A DNA stretch of 64,000 nucleotides. Source: Cohnella hashimotonis (GTDB lineage: Bacteria; Bacillota; Bacilli; Paenibacillales; Paenibacillaceae). The stretch is from assembly GCF_030014955.1 (NCBI RefSeq), contig NZ_JAGRPV010000001.1, forward strand, positions 4,898,001 to 4,962,000, given 5' to 3'. Position 1 is the stretch's first letter. The number at the start of each line of letters is the position of its first letter. This document shows positions 26,738 to 37,200 of this stretch, piece by piece. A program made the position numbers and the translations under genes. The notes below the pieces were generated by a model that was not told the origin of the DNA, searched no databases, and saw only the letters and a program-made list of their open reading frames with translations.

Positions 26738-29078
26738 AACGATTTCCCTTCACCGTCCCCTGCCAGGATACGCTTTTTCCTGCGAGCTTGGCGGCACCCG
26801 GCAAAAACCATAAACGCACCGAGGCGACACCTCGCGCGCTGACGTAGGTATAGGCTTCTTGAAGATCGACGTCTAGCTTGTTCTCGATCAATGCGATCCG
26901 ACGGGCCGTCTGCGCGTCTGAGCTCCCGTGCAGCAGCAAAAAGAGCCGCACATAATCTTTATAATAAGTATCGATTTTTGCATATTTGGACAGCGGTATC
27001 GCGCTCCGATCCAGCAACCCCTGAATATCCTTCAAGGCTTCCGTAATGCCGTAAAGGGCGGCGGCGGCAAGCACGACCAACGGATGTCCATATGAGCGGC
27101 ACTCGATCAGCCCTTCCATCGTACGTATCGCCAGACGCAGCGCAAAAAGTTCTCCGTATGCTGCCGCTATATTCGCCGAGGGATTGCGCAGTCCATAAAG
27201 CACGTACTCGTTCTCCTGTACGCCAGGCATGAGCAGGCCTTCTCCATCGCCGCCATCTTCCAACAGCGAGCGCACTGCGGACGGCTCCGCCGTAGAGAAA
27301 CGCGCATAAGAGTATTCGGCGAAGTACATGGCATCTCGCATCCCCGTCACGCCGTCTCCAAGCGCATCCAGCCAGCCGTCCGCGGATGCAAACGCAGCCT
27401 TGCGTCCCTCAGCCATATCAGCGGGCAAGCGAGTAGCTGCTGCCGCTTCTTCTTGACCTTCATTCCAGGATAAATTGCGGCGATACAGCCAATCCAGCCG
27501 TTCAAACGCCTGCTTCTCCTCCGGCGACGATCGTATGCCCGCCAGCGTGGCCAGAAATGCGGCAGCGCCGGACCAGGCGGTACGCGACTTTTTTTCCAGC
27601 GTCCTGCGCTCCTCGTCGCCTGCCCGCTCGGACTTGAGCGCCTCGCGGCGTCCGGCCGTCACGCTGCCCGATGCGCCATGCTTGTCCGCAAAGCCGGCCA
27701 GCTGCGCTTGAAGGCGGTCAGCCCCGTCGCGCAGCGCGTCGTCCAATTCGGACGATCCCGGCGCCAAGTCCGACGTGCCCGCCATCGCTTCGGCTGCATC
27801 GCGCAGGCCGATGCCCGCACCTCGCACGCTTTCCAGCTCTTCTCTATATCGAGACCAATAATCATCGGTCAGTATAAGCTCTGAGGCGGTTCGTCGAAGC
27901 TCTTGCAGAGATCCGGCTTCTCCGCCGCCGAACCCGCCCTCCCCCGTCTCCTCCGGCCATTCGGCTGGCGTACCGACCGCACTTCCGGCATCCGCTGCAA
28001 TCCGGGCCATTTCTTGATTGGCCGTCCGCGCCTCCTCCAGCTCCTTAGAAGCCGCTTCAAGCGATTTTTCCAGCGAGGAAAAGGCTTCTGCCGCCTGGCT
28101 TCGCAGCTGTCCCGCAAGCTTGACCACTCCGCGCTCATATGCCGAAATTTGTGCCGCGTACAAGGGACCCTCCACTGGAGCAGGCGTCGGCGAAGGCGAC
28201 GGAGTCGCCCCCTGCGAGGGCGAGGCCCCTTTCCGTTTTTCTTCCGCCTCCCGTCGCAGTCTTTCCGCTTCCCGCTGCCGCCAGGCTTCGGCTCTGGCCG
28301 CGTCTTCGGCCCTTTTTGCCGTGTAATCGCCGTACATCAAAGCGGCGTCGGCAACATCCTGAACGTCTCCGGCAGGTCTGCCGCCCGTCATCGGTACCGG
28401 CGGCCGCGGGACGCTTGTCTTGAAAGCCTCCGTCATGGCGTCTCCGGCTTCGATCTGAAACTTCAGCGCGCGGTCAAAGGCTGCTTCGCGCTTCTCGTAA
28501 GCCTGACGCATGTCCTCCAGCAAATCGGACGTTTTTCGCGCTTCCTTCATCAAAGCGGGCAAGCCCTTGAACCGCGAGGCCAAATCTAGCGTCAAGTCGA
28601 TCGGCGCCTTGTACTTCATCTCCTCCAGCACCTGCCGCTTGAACACGGCGTGGAAACCGAGCGGCCGGCTCACGATCGCTTCCCCGTCGCGCCATGCGGT
28701 ATCGAGCAAGCGAAGCGCTTCGGCATTCTCGGGATCCCGATGCCCCTCCAGCACTTCGGACAGTATGGCCTCAGGCTGGCTGCCGCCGATCGCAAACAAG
28801 CCGTAGCGCTCGTACAATACCGGATCGTACGCGGACAACACGCCTCTGGCGCCTGCCTTTATCGACAGCTCCGCCTGCTTGCGAAAAGCGGCGATGCGAC
28901 CGAAATCGATCAGCGTTCCCGTAAGAAAAATCATCGCCGCCAATACCGCGGCCATGTATATGGATACGGCTCCCGAAGTATCCCGTCCGAATCTAAACAG
29001 ACGAAAGTCTGACAACCCAACGTCTTTTCTTGCGAAGCCGATCCTCGCGACTCTCCTGACTTTATTTCGATCGCGCAT
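26700..29078 (-). CDS. Large TadG-like membrane-anchored pilus protein
   Basis: 792 residues. A single N-terminal TadG/TadE-like helix after DTSGAVSIYMAAVLAAMIFLTG is followed by a very long extracytoplasmic region with coiled-coil stretches (around 260-370, with a Pro/Ser-rich break PSPSPTPAP). It resembles the DUF5702-type proteins of Firmicutes Tad loci, from memory. GGAGG lies before the ATG at 29078. It overlaps both neighbouring pilus genes. Possibly a tip or surface adhesion component. Confidence 0.75.
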   Translation of the reverse strand: MRDRNKVRRVARIGFARKDVGLSDFRLFRFGRDTSGAVSIYMAAVLAAMIFLTGTLIDFGRIAAFRKQAELSIKAGARGVLSAYDPVLYERYGLFAIGGSQPEAILSEVLEGHRDPENAEALRLLDTAWRDGEAIVSRPLGFHAVFKRQVLEEMKYKAPIDLTLDLASRFKGLPALMKEARKTSDLLEDMRQAYEKREAAFDRALKFQIEAGDAMTEAFKTSVPRPPVPMTGGRPAGDVQDVADAALMYGDYTAKRAEDAARAEAWRQREAERLRREAEEKRKGASPSQGATPSPSPTPAPVEGPLYAAQISAYERGVVKLAGQLRSQAAEAFSSLEKSLEAASKELEEARTANQEMARIAADAGSAVGTPAEWPEETGEGGFGGGEAGSLQELRRTASELILTDDYWSRYREELESVRGAGIGLRDAAEAMAGTSDLAPGSSELDDALRDGADRLQAQLAGFADKHGASGSVTAGRREALKSERAGDEERRTLEKKSRTAWSGAAAFLATLAGIRSSPEEKQAFERLDWLYRRNLSWNEGQEEAAAATRLPADMAEGRKAAFASADGWLDALGDGVTGMRDAMYFAEYSYARFSTAEPSAVRSLLEDGGDGEGLLMPGVQENEYVLYGLRNPSANIAAAYGELFALRLAIRTMEGLIECRSYGHPLVVLAAAALYGITEALKDIQGLLDRSAIPLSKYAKIDTYYKDYVRLFLLLHGSSDAQTARRIALIENKLDVDLQEAYTYVSARGVASVRLWFLPGAAKLAGKSVSWQGTVKGNRYEMAFSSDSAYQ

Positions 29079-29796
29079 CTGCCTTCCTCCCTAACAGAGA
29101 GCCCGCTTTGCCAAGATAGGTTCCGGCACCGCCGCCTTCGCGTTTCGCTCGGGCCGTATAGTAACGGACAAGCTCGAACGTGCGCACCCATTCCGCAGGA
29201 TCCGTCACCGGCGCCGACGCATCGGACGTAGCAACCGAAGAGCCGCGCAAAAGCGCCAGCGGGCTCAACTCGCCCGGATCCGCCGCCGAAACTGCGATCT
29301 CACGGCGGAGTCCTCCCCGCTCGTAGCGGATGCTGCCGCGCCAATTCCCGGCCAACGCTTCGGCGGCCGGATACAGCTTGCGCAGCACCGGCCGGTCCCC
29401 CGGATCGTCCGCTCCGGGGAAATTCAAAGCATCCGCCGAATCGTCCGCCGCCCAGCCGAAAAGTCCTTGAAGCAGCGCGTCATCGGTCAGACGCCAGTAC
29501 AAGCCTTCGTATCGCCCTTCCTCGTAAGCGCCCGTCGCGAAGTCGCTCTCGGCATGGCTCCAGTTAAAGGCCACTCTTTCCGCCGCCATGCCCGATTTGT
29601 AATGGACGATCGCATGCTGAGCGGTAAACAGCGCGTAGAAAACGAGCAGAAATGTGACAATCAGCAATGTCGGCATCAGCATGCTTGCCTCCAGCGAATA
29701 AGACCCGGCAGTCTGGCGCCAGAAAGTTACGCCAGTATCGCGCAATCGCCCCCAAGCAGAGAAAGCGGCCGAACTAAACCGAGTAAAGGCCGCCAT
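29062..29796 (-). CDS. TadE-like minor pilin
   Basis: 244 residues. QTAGSYSLEASMLMPTLLIVTFLLVFYAL is the TadE-type leader plus helix with Glu at +5; the remainder is extracytoplasmic. It overlaps the next gene by 17 bp and follows the Flp gene by 5 bp. TadE-like proteins are processed by the prepilin peptidase and initiate or modulate Flp pilus assembly. Confidence 0.82.
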   Translation of the reverse strand: MAAFTRFSSAAFSAWGRLRDTGVTFWRQTAGSYSLEASMLMPTLLIVTFLLVFYALFTAQHAIVHYKSGMAAERVAFNWSHAESDFATGAYEEGRYEGLYWRLTDDALLQGLFGWAADDSADALNFPGADDPGDRPVLRKLYPAAEALAGNWRGSIRYERGGLRREIAVSAADPGELSPLALLRGSSVATSDASAPVTDPAEWVRTFELVRYYTARAKREGGGAGTYLGKAGSLLGRKADARSK

Positions 29797-29801
29797 GCCT
29801 A

Positions 29802-30017
29802 TCAGCTGAAAAACGAATCCGACTTGTCCTCAACCTTGCCGAACAGCCGGTCCAGAAATTCCAAAATCCAGTCCTTGAACAAAACGGCGATGGCGATGAT
29901 CACCGCTGCGATCAGCACGATCTCAAGCGTGCCAAGCCCCTCTTCGTTTCTCCAAAATGCGTTCAGCTTGCAGCGCGCGTAAATGCCTAGCCTCGAAGGT
30001 AGACGTCGAATATTCAT
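29802..30017 (-). CDS. flp: Flp-type IVb major pilin
   Basis: 71 residues. The motif EEGLG-TLEIVLIAAVIIAIAVLF fits a prepilin: cleavage after the Gly, Glu at +5 and a 20-residue helix. The mature part is about 43 residues with a short amphipathic C-terminus. The Flp1 family has this size. Immediately downstream of the TadC gene. GGGGG lies about 9 bases before the ATG. Confidence 0.85.
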   Translation of the reverse strand: MNIRRLPSRLGIYARCKLNAFWRNEEGLGTLEIVLIAAVIIAIAVLFKDWILEFLDRLFGKVEDKSDSFFS

Positions 30018-30041
30018 GAGATGACCCCCTGTAAATTGAAA

Positions 30042-30908
30042 TTATTCAGTCGCCATCAGCAAGATCGAAGGCGTCCCGACCAATACCAGAATGATGAGAA
30101 AAATGATGGCAAGCGGAAACGCGAGCCTGGAGGAGGCACGTTCGCCGAGCGTCTTGGCCGCGGCTTTGCGTTTCTCCCACAGGATGCGCGAGAGCTCCCG
30201 CAGCGCGGTCACGAATGTATCGCCGCCGCGTCTTGCGTTCATCAACAGCGTTGTGGCGAACATCCTCGCCTCGGGCACGGCACATCGCCGTCCGAATTCC
30301 TCCCAAGTGAAAACAAAGGATTCTCCTCGCTTCACCGCCTTCACGGCTGCTTCAAGTTCCGCATAAAGCGTATGCCCCTTCCTTGCCCCGGCGCCTGCCG
30401 GCCGTTCGAGACAACGCTCCAGCGCCCGGAGCACATTTTCGCCCGCGCCCACCATCAGCAGCAGCCGGCTAAGCATCTCCGGCAGCTCCATGACGATCTC
30501 GTGCCTGCGCTGTTCCAGCATGCCGTACAGCTCTTTGCGCTTGATCAGCGGCAACAGCCCCGCCATCACCGCGCCCAGGCCCAGCAACGCGGCCCGGTCC
30601 GCCAGCCAGCCGAGCATCGCGCCTGCCAGAAGCGCCGCATATGCATAGGCGGCACACATAGCGGCATGCCGCGACAGCAGCGCGGATACGTCCCGTCCGC
30701 CGGACAAGGCGGACAGCGCGGCTTGCTCGCGATGCAGCCTCGGGGCGATCCACGGCCATAGACGCGCGCTGCCGACCAGCGCGCGCATCGGATCGAGCAG
30801 CAAGTGGCGGGGGGTGCCCCATTTGCGGCTTCGGAATACATGCACGAGCAGCGCCGCATAGCCGGCGAGCAGCAGCAACGAAATACCGCCGAGCAGAAAC
30901 CGCATCAT
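30042..30908 (-). CDS. tadC: TadC-like inner-membrane platform protein
   Basis: 288 residues from the ATG at 30908, which overlaps the TadB stop (ATGA). A much longer in-frame extension to 31196 is only a shadow of tadB. Two or three membrane helices flank a cytoplasmic T2SSF domain (LPEMLSRLLLMVGAGENVLRALE; FATTLLMNARRGGDTFVTALRELS). It pairs with TadB to form the platform driven by the TadA ATPase. Confidence 0.88.
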   Translation of the reverse strand: MMRFLLGGISLLLLAGYAALLVHVFRSRKWGTPRHLLLDPMRALVGSARLWPWIAPRLHREQAALSALSGGRDVSALLSRHAAMCAAYAYAALLAGAMLGWLADRAALLGLGAVMAGLLPLIKRKELYGMLEQRRHEIVMELPEMLSRLLLMVGAGENVLRALERCLERPAGAGARKGHTLYAELEAAVKAVKRGESFVFTWEEFGRRCAVPEARMFATTLLMNARRGGDTFVTALRELSRILWEKRKAAAKTLGERASSRLAFPLAIIFLIILVLVGTPSILLMATE

Positions 30909-31651
30909 AGACGGATATCCATGATGCGCATCATCCACGCGCATACGCCCGCAAGTGCGGCCAAGCACAAGGTCAGCACGAGCAGCCCACCTCCCCGGTA
31001 TAGCGGCTGCATATAATCGCCGGCGAAAAACCCGAGCATCCCGACGAAGCCGAACGGCATTCCCATCATCAGCTTGGACTCGAACTTTTTTTGCGCGATC
31101 ATGACGCTGACCTCCATCTCGACCTCGAGCTTCTCCGCGATCAAGCCCGAGGTGCGCCGCATGACCTCGACGAGATCGCCGCCCGAGCGCTTGCAAATGC
31201 GAAACGCCTCGGCGAAGTTCGCGATCTCCTCAATGCCGCTGCGGACGGCTAGATCGCTCAGCGACAATTCGAGCGGCTCGCCGTTCCGAAGCCGATTCGC
31301 CACCGTGCGAATCTCCCGGAGCAGCGGCGCGTCCGGATCGCCGATCAGCATCGCCATGTCCGCCTCGAGCGCGCCGAATGCGTTCTCCACGGAGCGGCCC
31401 GCGGACAGCAGCGACGACAGCGTCTGCAGCATGTCCTTAAAATGCAGCCGCAGCCGCTCCTGCCTGCGCCGCCGCAAATGCCCGGCAACCAGCCTTGGCC
31501 CATACCAGCCGCATGGCGTCGCGAGCAGCGCGACCAAAGGCTGGCGATAGAGCAGCCATACGGCCGCGAATCCTAGGAACGCGGCTCCCGCCGTCGCGTA
31601 TATGCGCTCGGAGCGCCCAAGCGCATATACGCGATAATCCGTCAAGCTCAT
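30905..31651 (-). CDS. tadB: TadB-like inner-membrane platform protein
   Basis: 248 residues. A T2SSF domain (FKDMLQTLSSLLSAGRSVENAF; FAEAFRICKRSGGDLVEVMRR) lies between an N-terminal hydrophobic pair and C-terminal helices. The ATG overlaps the ATPase stop by 4 bp and the stop overlaps the tadC start, so the three genes are translationally coupled. Confidence 0.9.
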   Translation of the reverse strand: MSLTDYRVYALGRSERIYATAGAAFLGFAAVWLLYRQPLVALLATPCGWYGPRLVAGHLRRRRQERLRLHFKDMLQTLSSLLSAGRSVENAFGALEADMAMLIGDPDAPLLREIRTVANRLRNGEPLELSLSDLAVRSGIEEIANFAEAFRICKRSGGDLVEVMRRTSGLIAEKLEVEMEVSVMIAQKKFESKLMMGMPFGFVGMLGFFAGDYMQPLYRGGGLLVLTLCLAALAGVCAWMMRIMDIRL

Positions 31652-32883
31652 GCCGTCACCTCCTCATTCGCTTCCAGCCAGCTGCCAAGCTTGCGCACAT
31701 TCATCAGCTCGCCCGCCTGCCGAAGCAAGTCTCTGCGCGTCTTGCTCTCCGCCTCGAGCAAGTAGAGCGGGTTCAGCTCCACCTCCCCGTCCCGGAGACC
31801 CGCGATCTCGCTGATCTCGACCACGCGCCGGCTGCCGTCCCTTAATCGGCTGAGATGAACGACGATATCCAGCGCCGAGGCGAGCTGCCGCCGTACGACC
31901 GAAACCGGCAGCTCCGAGCCGCCGAGCACCATCGTCTCCAGCCTCGACAACATGTCGCGGGCCGTGTTGGCATGGCCGGTAGAAAGCGAACCCTCATGCC
32001 CGGTATTCATCGCCTGCAGCATGTCGAGCGCCTCCTCGCCGCGCACTTCGCCCACGATGATCCGGTCCGGCCTCATCCGCAGCGAGGCGCGGATGAGCTC
32101 GCGCATGCCGATCCGTCCTTTGCCTTCGGTATTCGCGTTCCGGGTCTCCAGCGACACGAGGTTCGCGATGCCCGGAATCTGCAGCTCGGCAGCGTCCTCG
32201 ATCGTAATGATGCGCTCATCCTGCGGAATCCAACGGGCGAGCGCATTCAAAAAAGTCGTCTTGCCCGAGCCGGTGCCGCCGCTGATAAAAATGTTGTACT
32301 TGGCTTGCACGAGCTGTCGCAGCAGCGCCGCGGCCTCAGGGCTAATCGCGCCCAGCTTCACCAAGTCGTCCATGCCGAGCGGGCGGGCCGGAAACCGCCG
32401 GATCGTGACGATCGGCCCCTGCAGCGCGACCGGCGGCAGGACGACGTGCACCCGCGAGCCGTCGGGCAGCCGCGCATCCACGATCGGCGACGCTTCGTTG
32501 ACGATCCGATTGACCTGCCCGACGATCGATTGGATCAGATCCTCCAGCCGTTCGCGGCTCTCGAAGCCGAGCGGCGCCCGCTGGAGCCGCCCTTCTTTCT
32601 CGAAAAAAATGCGATCGTGGCCGACGATCATAATCTCGGTGACGTCCGGATCCGCCAGCAGTGGCTGGAGCGCATCCAGGCCTCTGAAGGAGTGAAACAG
32701 CCGGCTGACGGCGGCCTCGCGCTCCGCAGACGTAAGTCGGCTCATCCGCGGCTCCGCAAAAAGTTCGCCTTCGATGAGCGCCCGCAGCTCGGCATCGCTT
32801 ACCGCCGCATCCCACGCCAGCCTGGACCGGACGCGCTCGCGCACGGACGCGATCTCGTCCGGCGTCAGCCCGGCGCCGAGCAT
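31648..32883 (-). CDS. tadA: Pilus assembly ATPase TadA/CpaF
   Basis: 411 residues. N-terminal helical domain, then the secretion ATPase core: Walker A ISGGTGSGKTTFLNAL near residue 210, Asp box, Walker B-like RPDRIIVGEVRGEEALDML, and the His box MNTGHEGSLSTGHAN. It powers Flp pilus polymerisation. It overlaps tadZ by 19 bp and tadB by 4 bp. Confidence 0.95.
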   Translation of the reverse strand: MLGAGLTPDEIASVRERVRSRLAWDAAVSDAELRALIEGELFAEPRMSRLTSAEREAAVSRLFHSFRGLDALQPLLADPDVTEIMIVGHDRIFFEKEGRLQRAPLGFESRERLEDLIQSIVGQVNRIVNEASPIVDARLPDGSRVHVVLPPVALQGPIVTIRRFPARPLGMDDLVKLGAISPEAAALLRQLVQAKYNIFISGGTGSGKTTFLNALARWIPQDERIITIEDAAELQIPGIANLVSLETRNANTEGKGRIGMRELIRASLRMRPDRIIVGEVRGEEALDMLQAMNTGHEGSLSTGHANTARDMLSRLETMVLGGSELPVSVVRRQLASALDIVVHLSRLRDGSRRVVEISEIAGLRDGEVELNPLYLLEAESKTRRDLLRQAGELMNVRKLGSWLEANEEVTA

Positions 32884-34097
32884 GCGTAACTGCCCCCCGC
32901 CGCGACAGGCTCCCGTAGTTCGCCGTCGCCCGGACGGCGTCCCTCGGCGCGCTGCGCATAATCCGTCATCCCCGGCAGCGCAGGGCGCTCGCCCGGACCG
33001 GTATAACCCAGGGCGTCGAGGAGACGGTCGACGCCGCCGGCGAACGCGCCCGCTCCCAGAATCGCGCCGATGTCAAAGACGCGCTTCCACTGCGGAATAT
33101 AGGGCAGCGACAGCCACTGCCCGCCGCCGGAAGGCCGCGGAGCGTCGGGAGGCAATGCTCCAAGCGACTTGTTCCAAACATAAGTCGACTTGCTAAGCAG
33201 CTCCGGCAGCCGCTCGCCCCATTCCCGGAGCATCGTCTCTGTCTTGCGAAGGAGCTGGGCGTCCTCCGACGCGATCCAGCAGATCCTGCCGCTGAGCTCG
33301 AGCAAGCGCTGCTGCCAGCCCGCGAAGCCGCCGTCCGGATCGGCGACGATCAGATCGAAGCCGCCATGCCGGCGCAGCGCTTCGATCAGCGCTTCCAGAC
33401 GCTCCGGCGTCATGGCCAGCAGTTCTGCCGGATGCTCGGCCGGTTCGAGATAACCCGCATTGATCGCCGATCGCCGCGAGCCGAGCGCACGAATCCGCGC
33501 CTCCGCCGAAGAAGGATGCGCCGACAGCTCGTACAGCAGCCGGGACAGTCCGTCCGGCTCCCGCCCGTCCGCCTCTCTTCCCTCCGGCTCTCCCCCGCCA
33601 AGCAGTTCGCCGACGCCGCACAGCGCCTCCAGATTCAAATACATGACGCTGTACCCGCGCTCGGCTGCCTGCCTGGCGATGTTGAGCGCAAGCGTCGTCT
33701 TGCCCGCGCCTCCGCCGGCCGAATAAACGGTCCACAGCTCCGTCCCCTCCGCCGGCTTCGCCGAAGCCGTCCCGACCATCCTGCGAATCTCCGCCGCAAG
33801 ACGCGGAAGCGACTGATACTGCGCGATGGCTGGCAGGCCATCGTGCTCTCCCGAAGTCCCATCGTCGGTCAGGACGACGACTTTAGCGCCGCCCGGCGCC
33901 GCCTGCCGCACGACATGCAGCAGCGACTGCTGCACGACCAGCAGATCCGCCCCGCGCCAGGCTTGCAAATGATGCGCCAGCGCATCCGCCTGGCTGAACG
34001 CCGCGATCTCCGCTTGCGGGTCCCGTTCCTTCAAATAAAGCGCCAGCCGGCTCGCGTACCCCGGCTGAGGCGCGGCTACGACCAGCCGAATCCCCAT
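32865..34097 (-). CDS. tadZ: TadZ/CpaE-like receiver-ParA ATPase
   Basis: 410 residues. A receiver-like N-terminal domain (about 1-110) without an obvious phospho-Asp context is followed by a MinD/ParA-type ATPase with the deviant Walker A SAGGGAGKTTLALN and a LIVADPDGG Walker B. TadZ marks the pole or site where the pilus machine assembles. First gene of the operon; GGAGGAG lies 10 bases before the ATG. Confidence 0.88.
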   Translation of the reverse strand: MGIRLVVAAPQPGYASRLALYLKERDPQAEIAAFSQADALAHHLQAWRGADLLVVQQSLLHVVRQAAPGGAKVVVLTDDGTSGEHDGLPAIAQYQSLPRLAAEIRRMVGTASAKPAEGTELWTVYSAGGGAGKTTLALNIARQAAERGYSVMYLNLEALCGVGELLGGGEPEGREADGREPDGLSRLLYELSAHPSSAEARIRALGSRRSAINAGYLEPAEHPAELLAMTPERLEALIEALRRHGGFDLIVADPDGGFAGWQQRLLELSGRICWIASEDAQLLRKTETMLREWGERLPELLSKSTYVWNKSLGALPPDAPRPSGGGQWLSLPYIPQWKRVFDIGAILGAGAFAGGVDRLLDALGYTGPGERPALPGMTDYAQRAEGRRPGDGELREPVAAGGSYACSAPG

Positions 34098-34130
34098 CTT
34101 ATCCAGCTCCTCCCTATCGTCGGCAACGAC

Positions 34131-34177
34131 AAAAAAGCACCGCCAATTTCGATGTCATCATCGAAATCAGCGGTGCT
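34131..34177 (-). terminator. Intrinsic terminator between ctsZ and the Tad operon
   Basis: AGCACCGC / GCGGTGCT outer arms, a CA/CA internal loop and ATTTCGATG / CATCGAAAT inner arms; T6 follows on the minus strand. It ends ctsZ, but it lies downstream of the promoter at 34210-34237 and only 33 bp before the tadZ start. Confidence 0.92.
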
Positions 34178-34209
34178 TCCGCATGCCGTACGTTTGAATA
34201 TATTTCTAA

Positions 34210-34237
34210 ATTATCACGGCCCGGCGCCCGGCGTCAA
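34210..34237 (-). promoter_or_regulatory. Sigma-A-like promoter reading into the Tad operon
   Basis: On the minus strand TTGACG (34237-34232), 16-bp GC-rich spacer, GATAAT (34215-34210). Five of six bases match in each box. Start near 34203 puts the terminator hairpin in the 5' leader of tadZ. Confidence 0.6.
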
Positions 34238-34294
34238 TCCTTTTTCGATGCCGTTGCCACAACCGTTGCCACACACAACCGCTAAACCCGACGG

Positions 34295-37200
34295 TCACAT
34301 TTTCGTCAGCCGCACGTCGTCGATGTGCAGCGTCGTGCCGCCCGGCGAGTCGACATAGAAGCCGACGTCCACCTGCCCGTTCGTCACGAAAATATTGCTG
34401 ATGCTGATATACTTCCAGACGCCGTCGTTCGAGATATTGTAGTACTGCGCCGTGCCGCCGTAGTTCGAGATTTCCGCCCGCGCCGTTGTCGGCGTCGTGT
34501 TCTTCAGTCGAACCCGCGCTTCGAACTTGTAGTTGGCGTTGTTGACCGGCACGCTCACGACCTGATGAATGCTCTGCTGGTAGGCGCCCCCGAGCCAGAA
34601 AAACGCGCGCTTGTCCTGCGTCCAAGGAGACTCGGGCGGATTGGTGCCCGACCCGCTGTCTATGCCGAACGCGAGCGTCTGTCCCGTCGGATGCCATTCC
34701 GACCAGTTGCTGTTGTAGGCCGTGTCCCGGTCGAAGTCAGGATTGTCGAGCAGGTTCAGCTCCGACTCTGGCGTACCCGGCGTGGCCGAGGCGACCAGCA
34801 GCCGGTCGAGGTTCACGTTCCCGCTATTGCCCGCATCATATTTGAAGGCGACCAGGTTAACGCCCGCGCTAAGCGTGACCGTCTTGGTGACGTCCTGCCA
34901 CACGTTCCAGTTCGCCCCCGGACTTGCGAAGCTGACCGAACCCGCGCCAGCGCCGTTTACGTAAGAAGTCAGCGTCTTCGTCGATCCCGAACCGTTCGCG
35001 TACCGCAGCGCAAGCGTATAGGTGCCGGCCGCAGGCGCGTTGACCCGGAATTCGGCCTGCCCGCCGACAGCGCTCAGATTATCCGCGAACGCAGTCCCGG
35101 AGTAGAACCAATGGTCCTTGTTGACGCCTGCGCCGCCGGACAGCTTCGCGCTTTCCGCTTCGTACTTGGCAACGGCGGCCGCATACGGAACTTTGACGTA
35201 GTCCAAGTTCGCATTGCCCGTGTCGCCCGCATCGCTGTCGTACTTGTACGACAAGCTGTTGCGGCCCGCCTCGAGCGGGATCGTCTCCGTCTGCGTCGCC
35301 CAGGTGTCCCAGTTCGCCTGGTTCGCAAGCGTCGTTTGCTTGACCCGCTTGCCGTTGACGTAAATGCTGAGCGACTTCGCCGAGCCAGTCGAATTGGCAT
35401 AGCGGAGATCGACCGCATAATCGCCGCCCGTCGCCACGTTCGGGTAGAAAGTGACGGCCGCGCCGGCATTGCCGAGCCCGTCGACGAAGCCCGTTCCAGC
35501 ATACCCGCTGTGGTTGTTGTTGACGGTTGCCTTGGTCGAGGTCGTATTGCCGGACAAAGAAGCGTCCTCGGCCTCGTACTGCGTCGCGGTGTCCGTCACC
35601 GTCGCGGATCCGCTGACGACGACGTTTTTAGCCGATGCCGCGCCCGCCGCGATTTTGACGTAAGTGACGTCGCCGTAGACGTCCTTCGTCTTCGTCCAGC
35701 CCTCGCCCGCTGCCGCGCGCAGCGCGTTCAAGCTGGCATAGGAGGTCGCGCTCGAACCGCCGATCGTGACGCCCGTGCCCGCTTTGCCGTGAATGGCCGC
35801 GAGATAATAAGCGACCGGCGCCGCGTACGTGCCGCTCTTGGCGCCGACGCTGAACGAAATGCCACTCGCGCCGTTGTCCTGCGCCGTCATCGTCTGCTTG
35901 AAGAACCCGGTGCCTTCATAGTTGTAGGACGTGCCGTCGTCGTCGTAATACGTGAAGCTCGACTGCGCCGTGTCCGGGAACACGTCGACGTTTATCGTGG
36001 ACACGGACGTTTGTCCGGTGTAATCCAACACCTTTTGCGTTGGGATGATCGCCCCCTTCTTGACGAACACGGGAATGTCGCTCCACGTGCTCGCATTGAC
36101 CGGGTAGCTGATCGTCTGCCCGCCCGCGTAGGCGGTGCCGCGGAAGTAGTCGATCCAGTTGCCGCTCGGCAAATAGACGGACTTGGACGTCTGCTGCTTG
36201 TCGACGACGGGCGACGCCAGCAGCCAGTCGCCGAACATCCAGGCGTCCAGGTTGTTTTTGGCGTTCGTATCCGTCGGATAATCGTACAGGAGCGGACGGA
36301 CCAGGCCGACACCCGTCTCGTACGCGCTGCGCTCATAGGCGTACATATACGGCATCAGCCCATAACGCAGTTGAATCGCCGACTTGGACGCTTCCTCCGC
36401 GGTGCTGCCGTATACCCAGGGCTGACGCTGCTGGTGATTGTTGCCGTGAACGCGGAATACGGGCGTGAAGGCGCTGAACTGGATCCAGCGCGCATACAGC
36501 TCCGGTGACGGATTGCTCGTCGTGCCGTCCTGCTGGTTGAAGCCTCCGGTATCCATGCCCCACTTGGGCTGCCCCATATTGATCGAGGACAGCATGGTCG
36601 CCCGCTGCTCCTTCATGCCCGCGGCCCAGTTGATTTTTTCCCCCTTGTACCATTGGATCCCGATATCCCCGGACCACAGCGTCGTGGCATATCGTTGCGC
36701 GCCGGGATAGTAGGTCCGTGCCGTCTGCCAGACGCGGTTCGTCGAAGAATAGGCACGCTGTCCTTCATAGATCGCTTGCGAAAAATGGGTCGTGGTGAAA
36801 TTGCCGAACCAGAGCGTGGTTCCGCCGGAGGACACCTTGTCCGTCTCGTCGTTCCACCAGCCGACGATGCCTTTGTCGAACGCGCCTTTGGAGTGATCCC
36901 AGTACCAGGAACGCTCCGCGGCGTTGTACGGGTCGATGCTGCGCACAGTGACCGGAATGAAATAATCGGTGTATGCGCTGTGGCCGGGATACCAATACCC
37001 GCCCGCGTTCGCGTCGATCGACTGCTGGGTCGTGTGACTGGACAGGTCGGTCGTGACGATGCGCGGCTTCGTGATGCCGATCATTTTCACGCCCTTGCCG
37101 TCCATCGTCGTCTTGAGCGCCGTTGTGGACGCGCTCGGGAAGTTCGTCGTATTCCACGTGAACTCCCCGTAGTTGTCCTGCCCGTAATTTTTCCAGTCGT

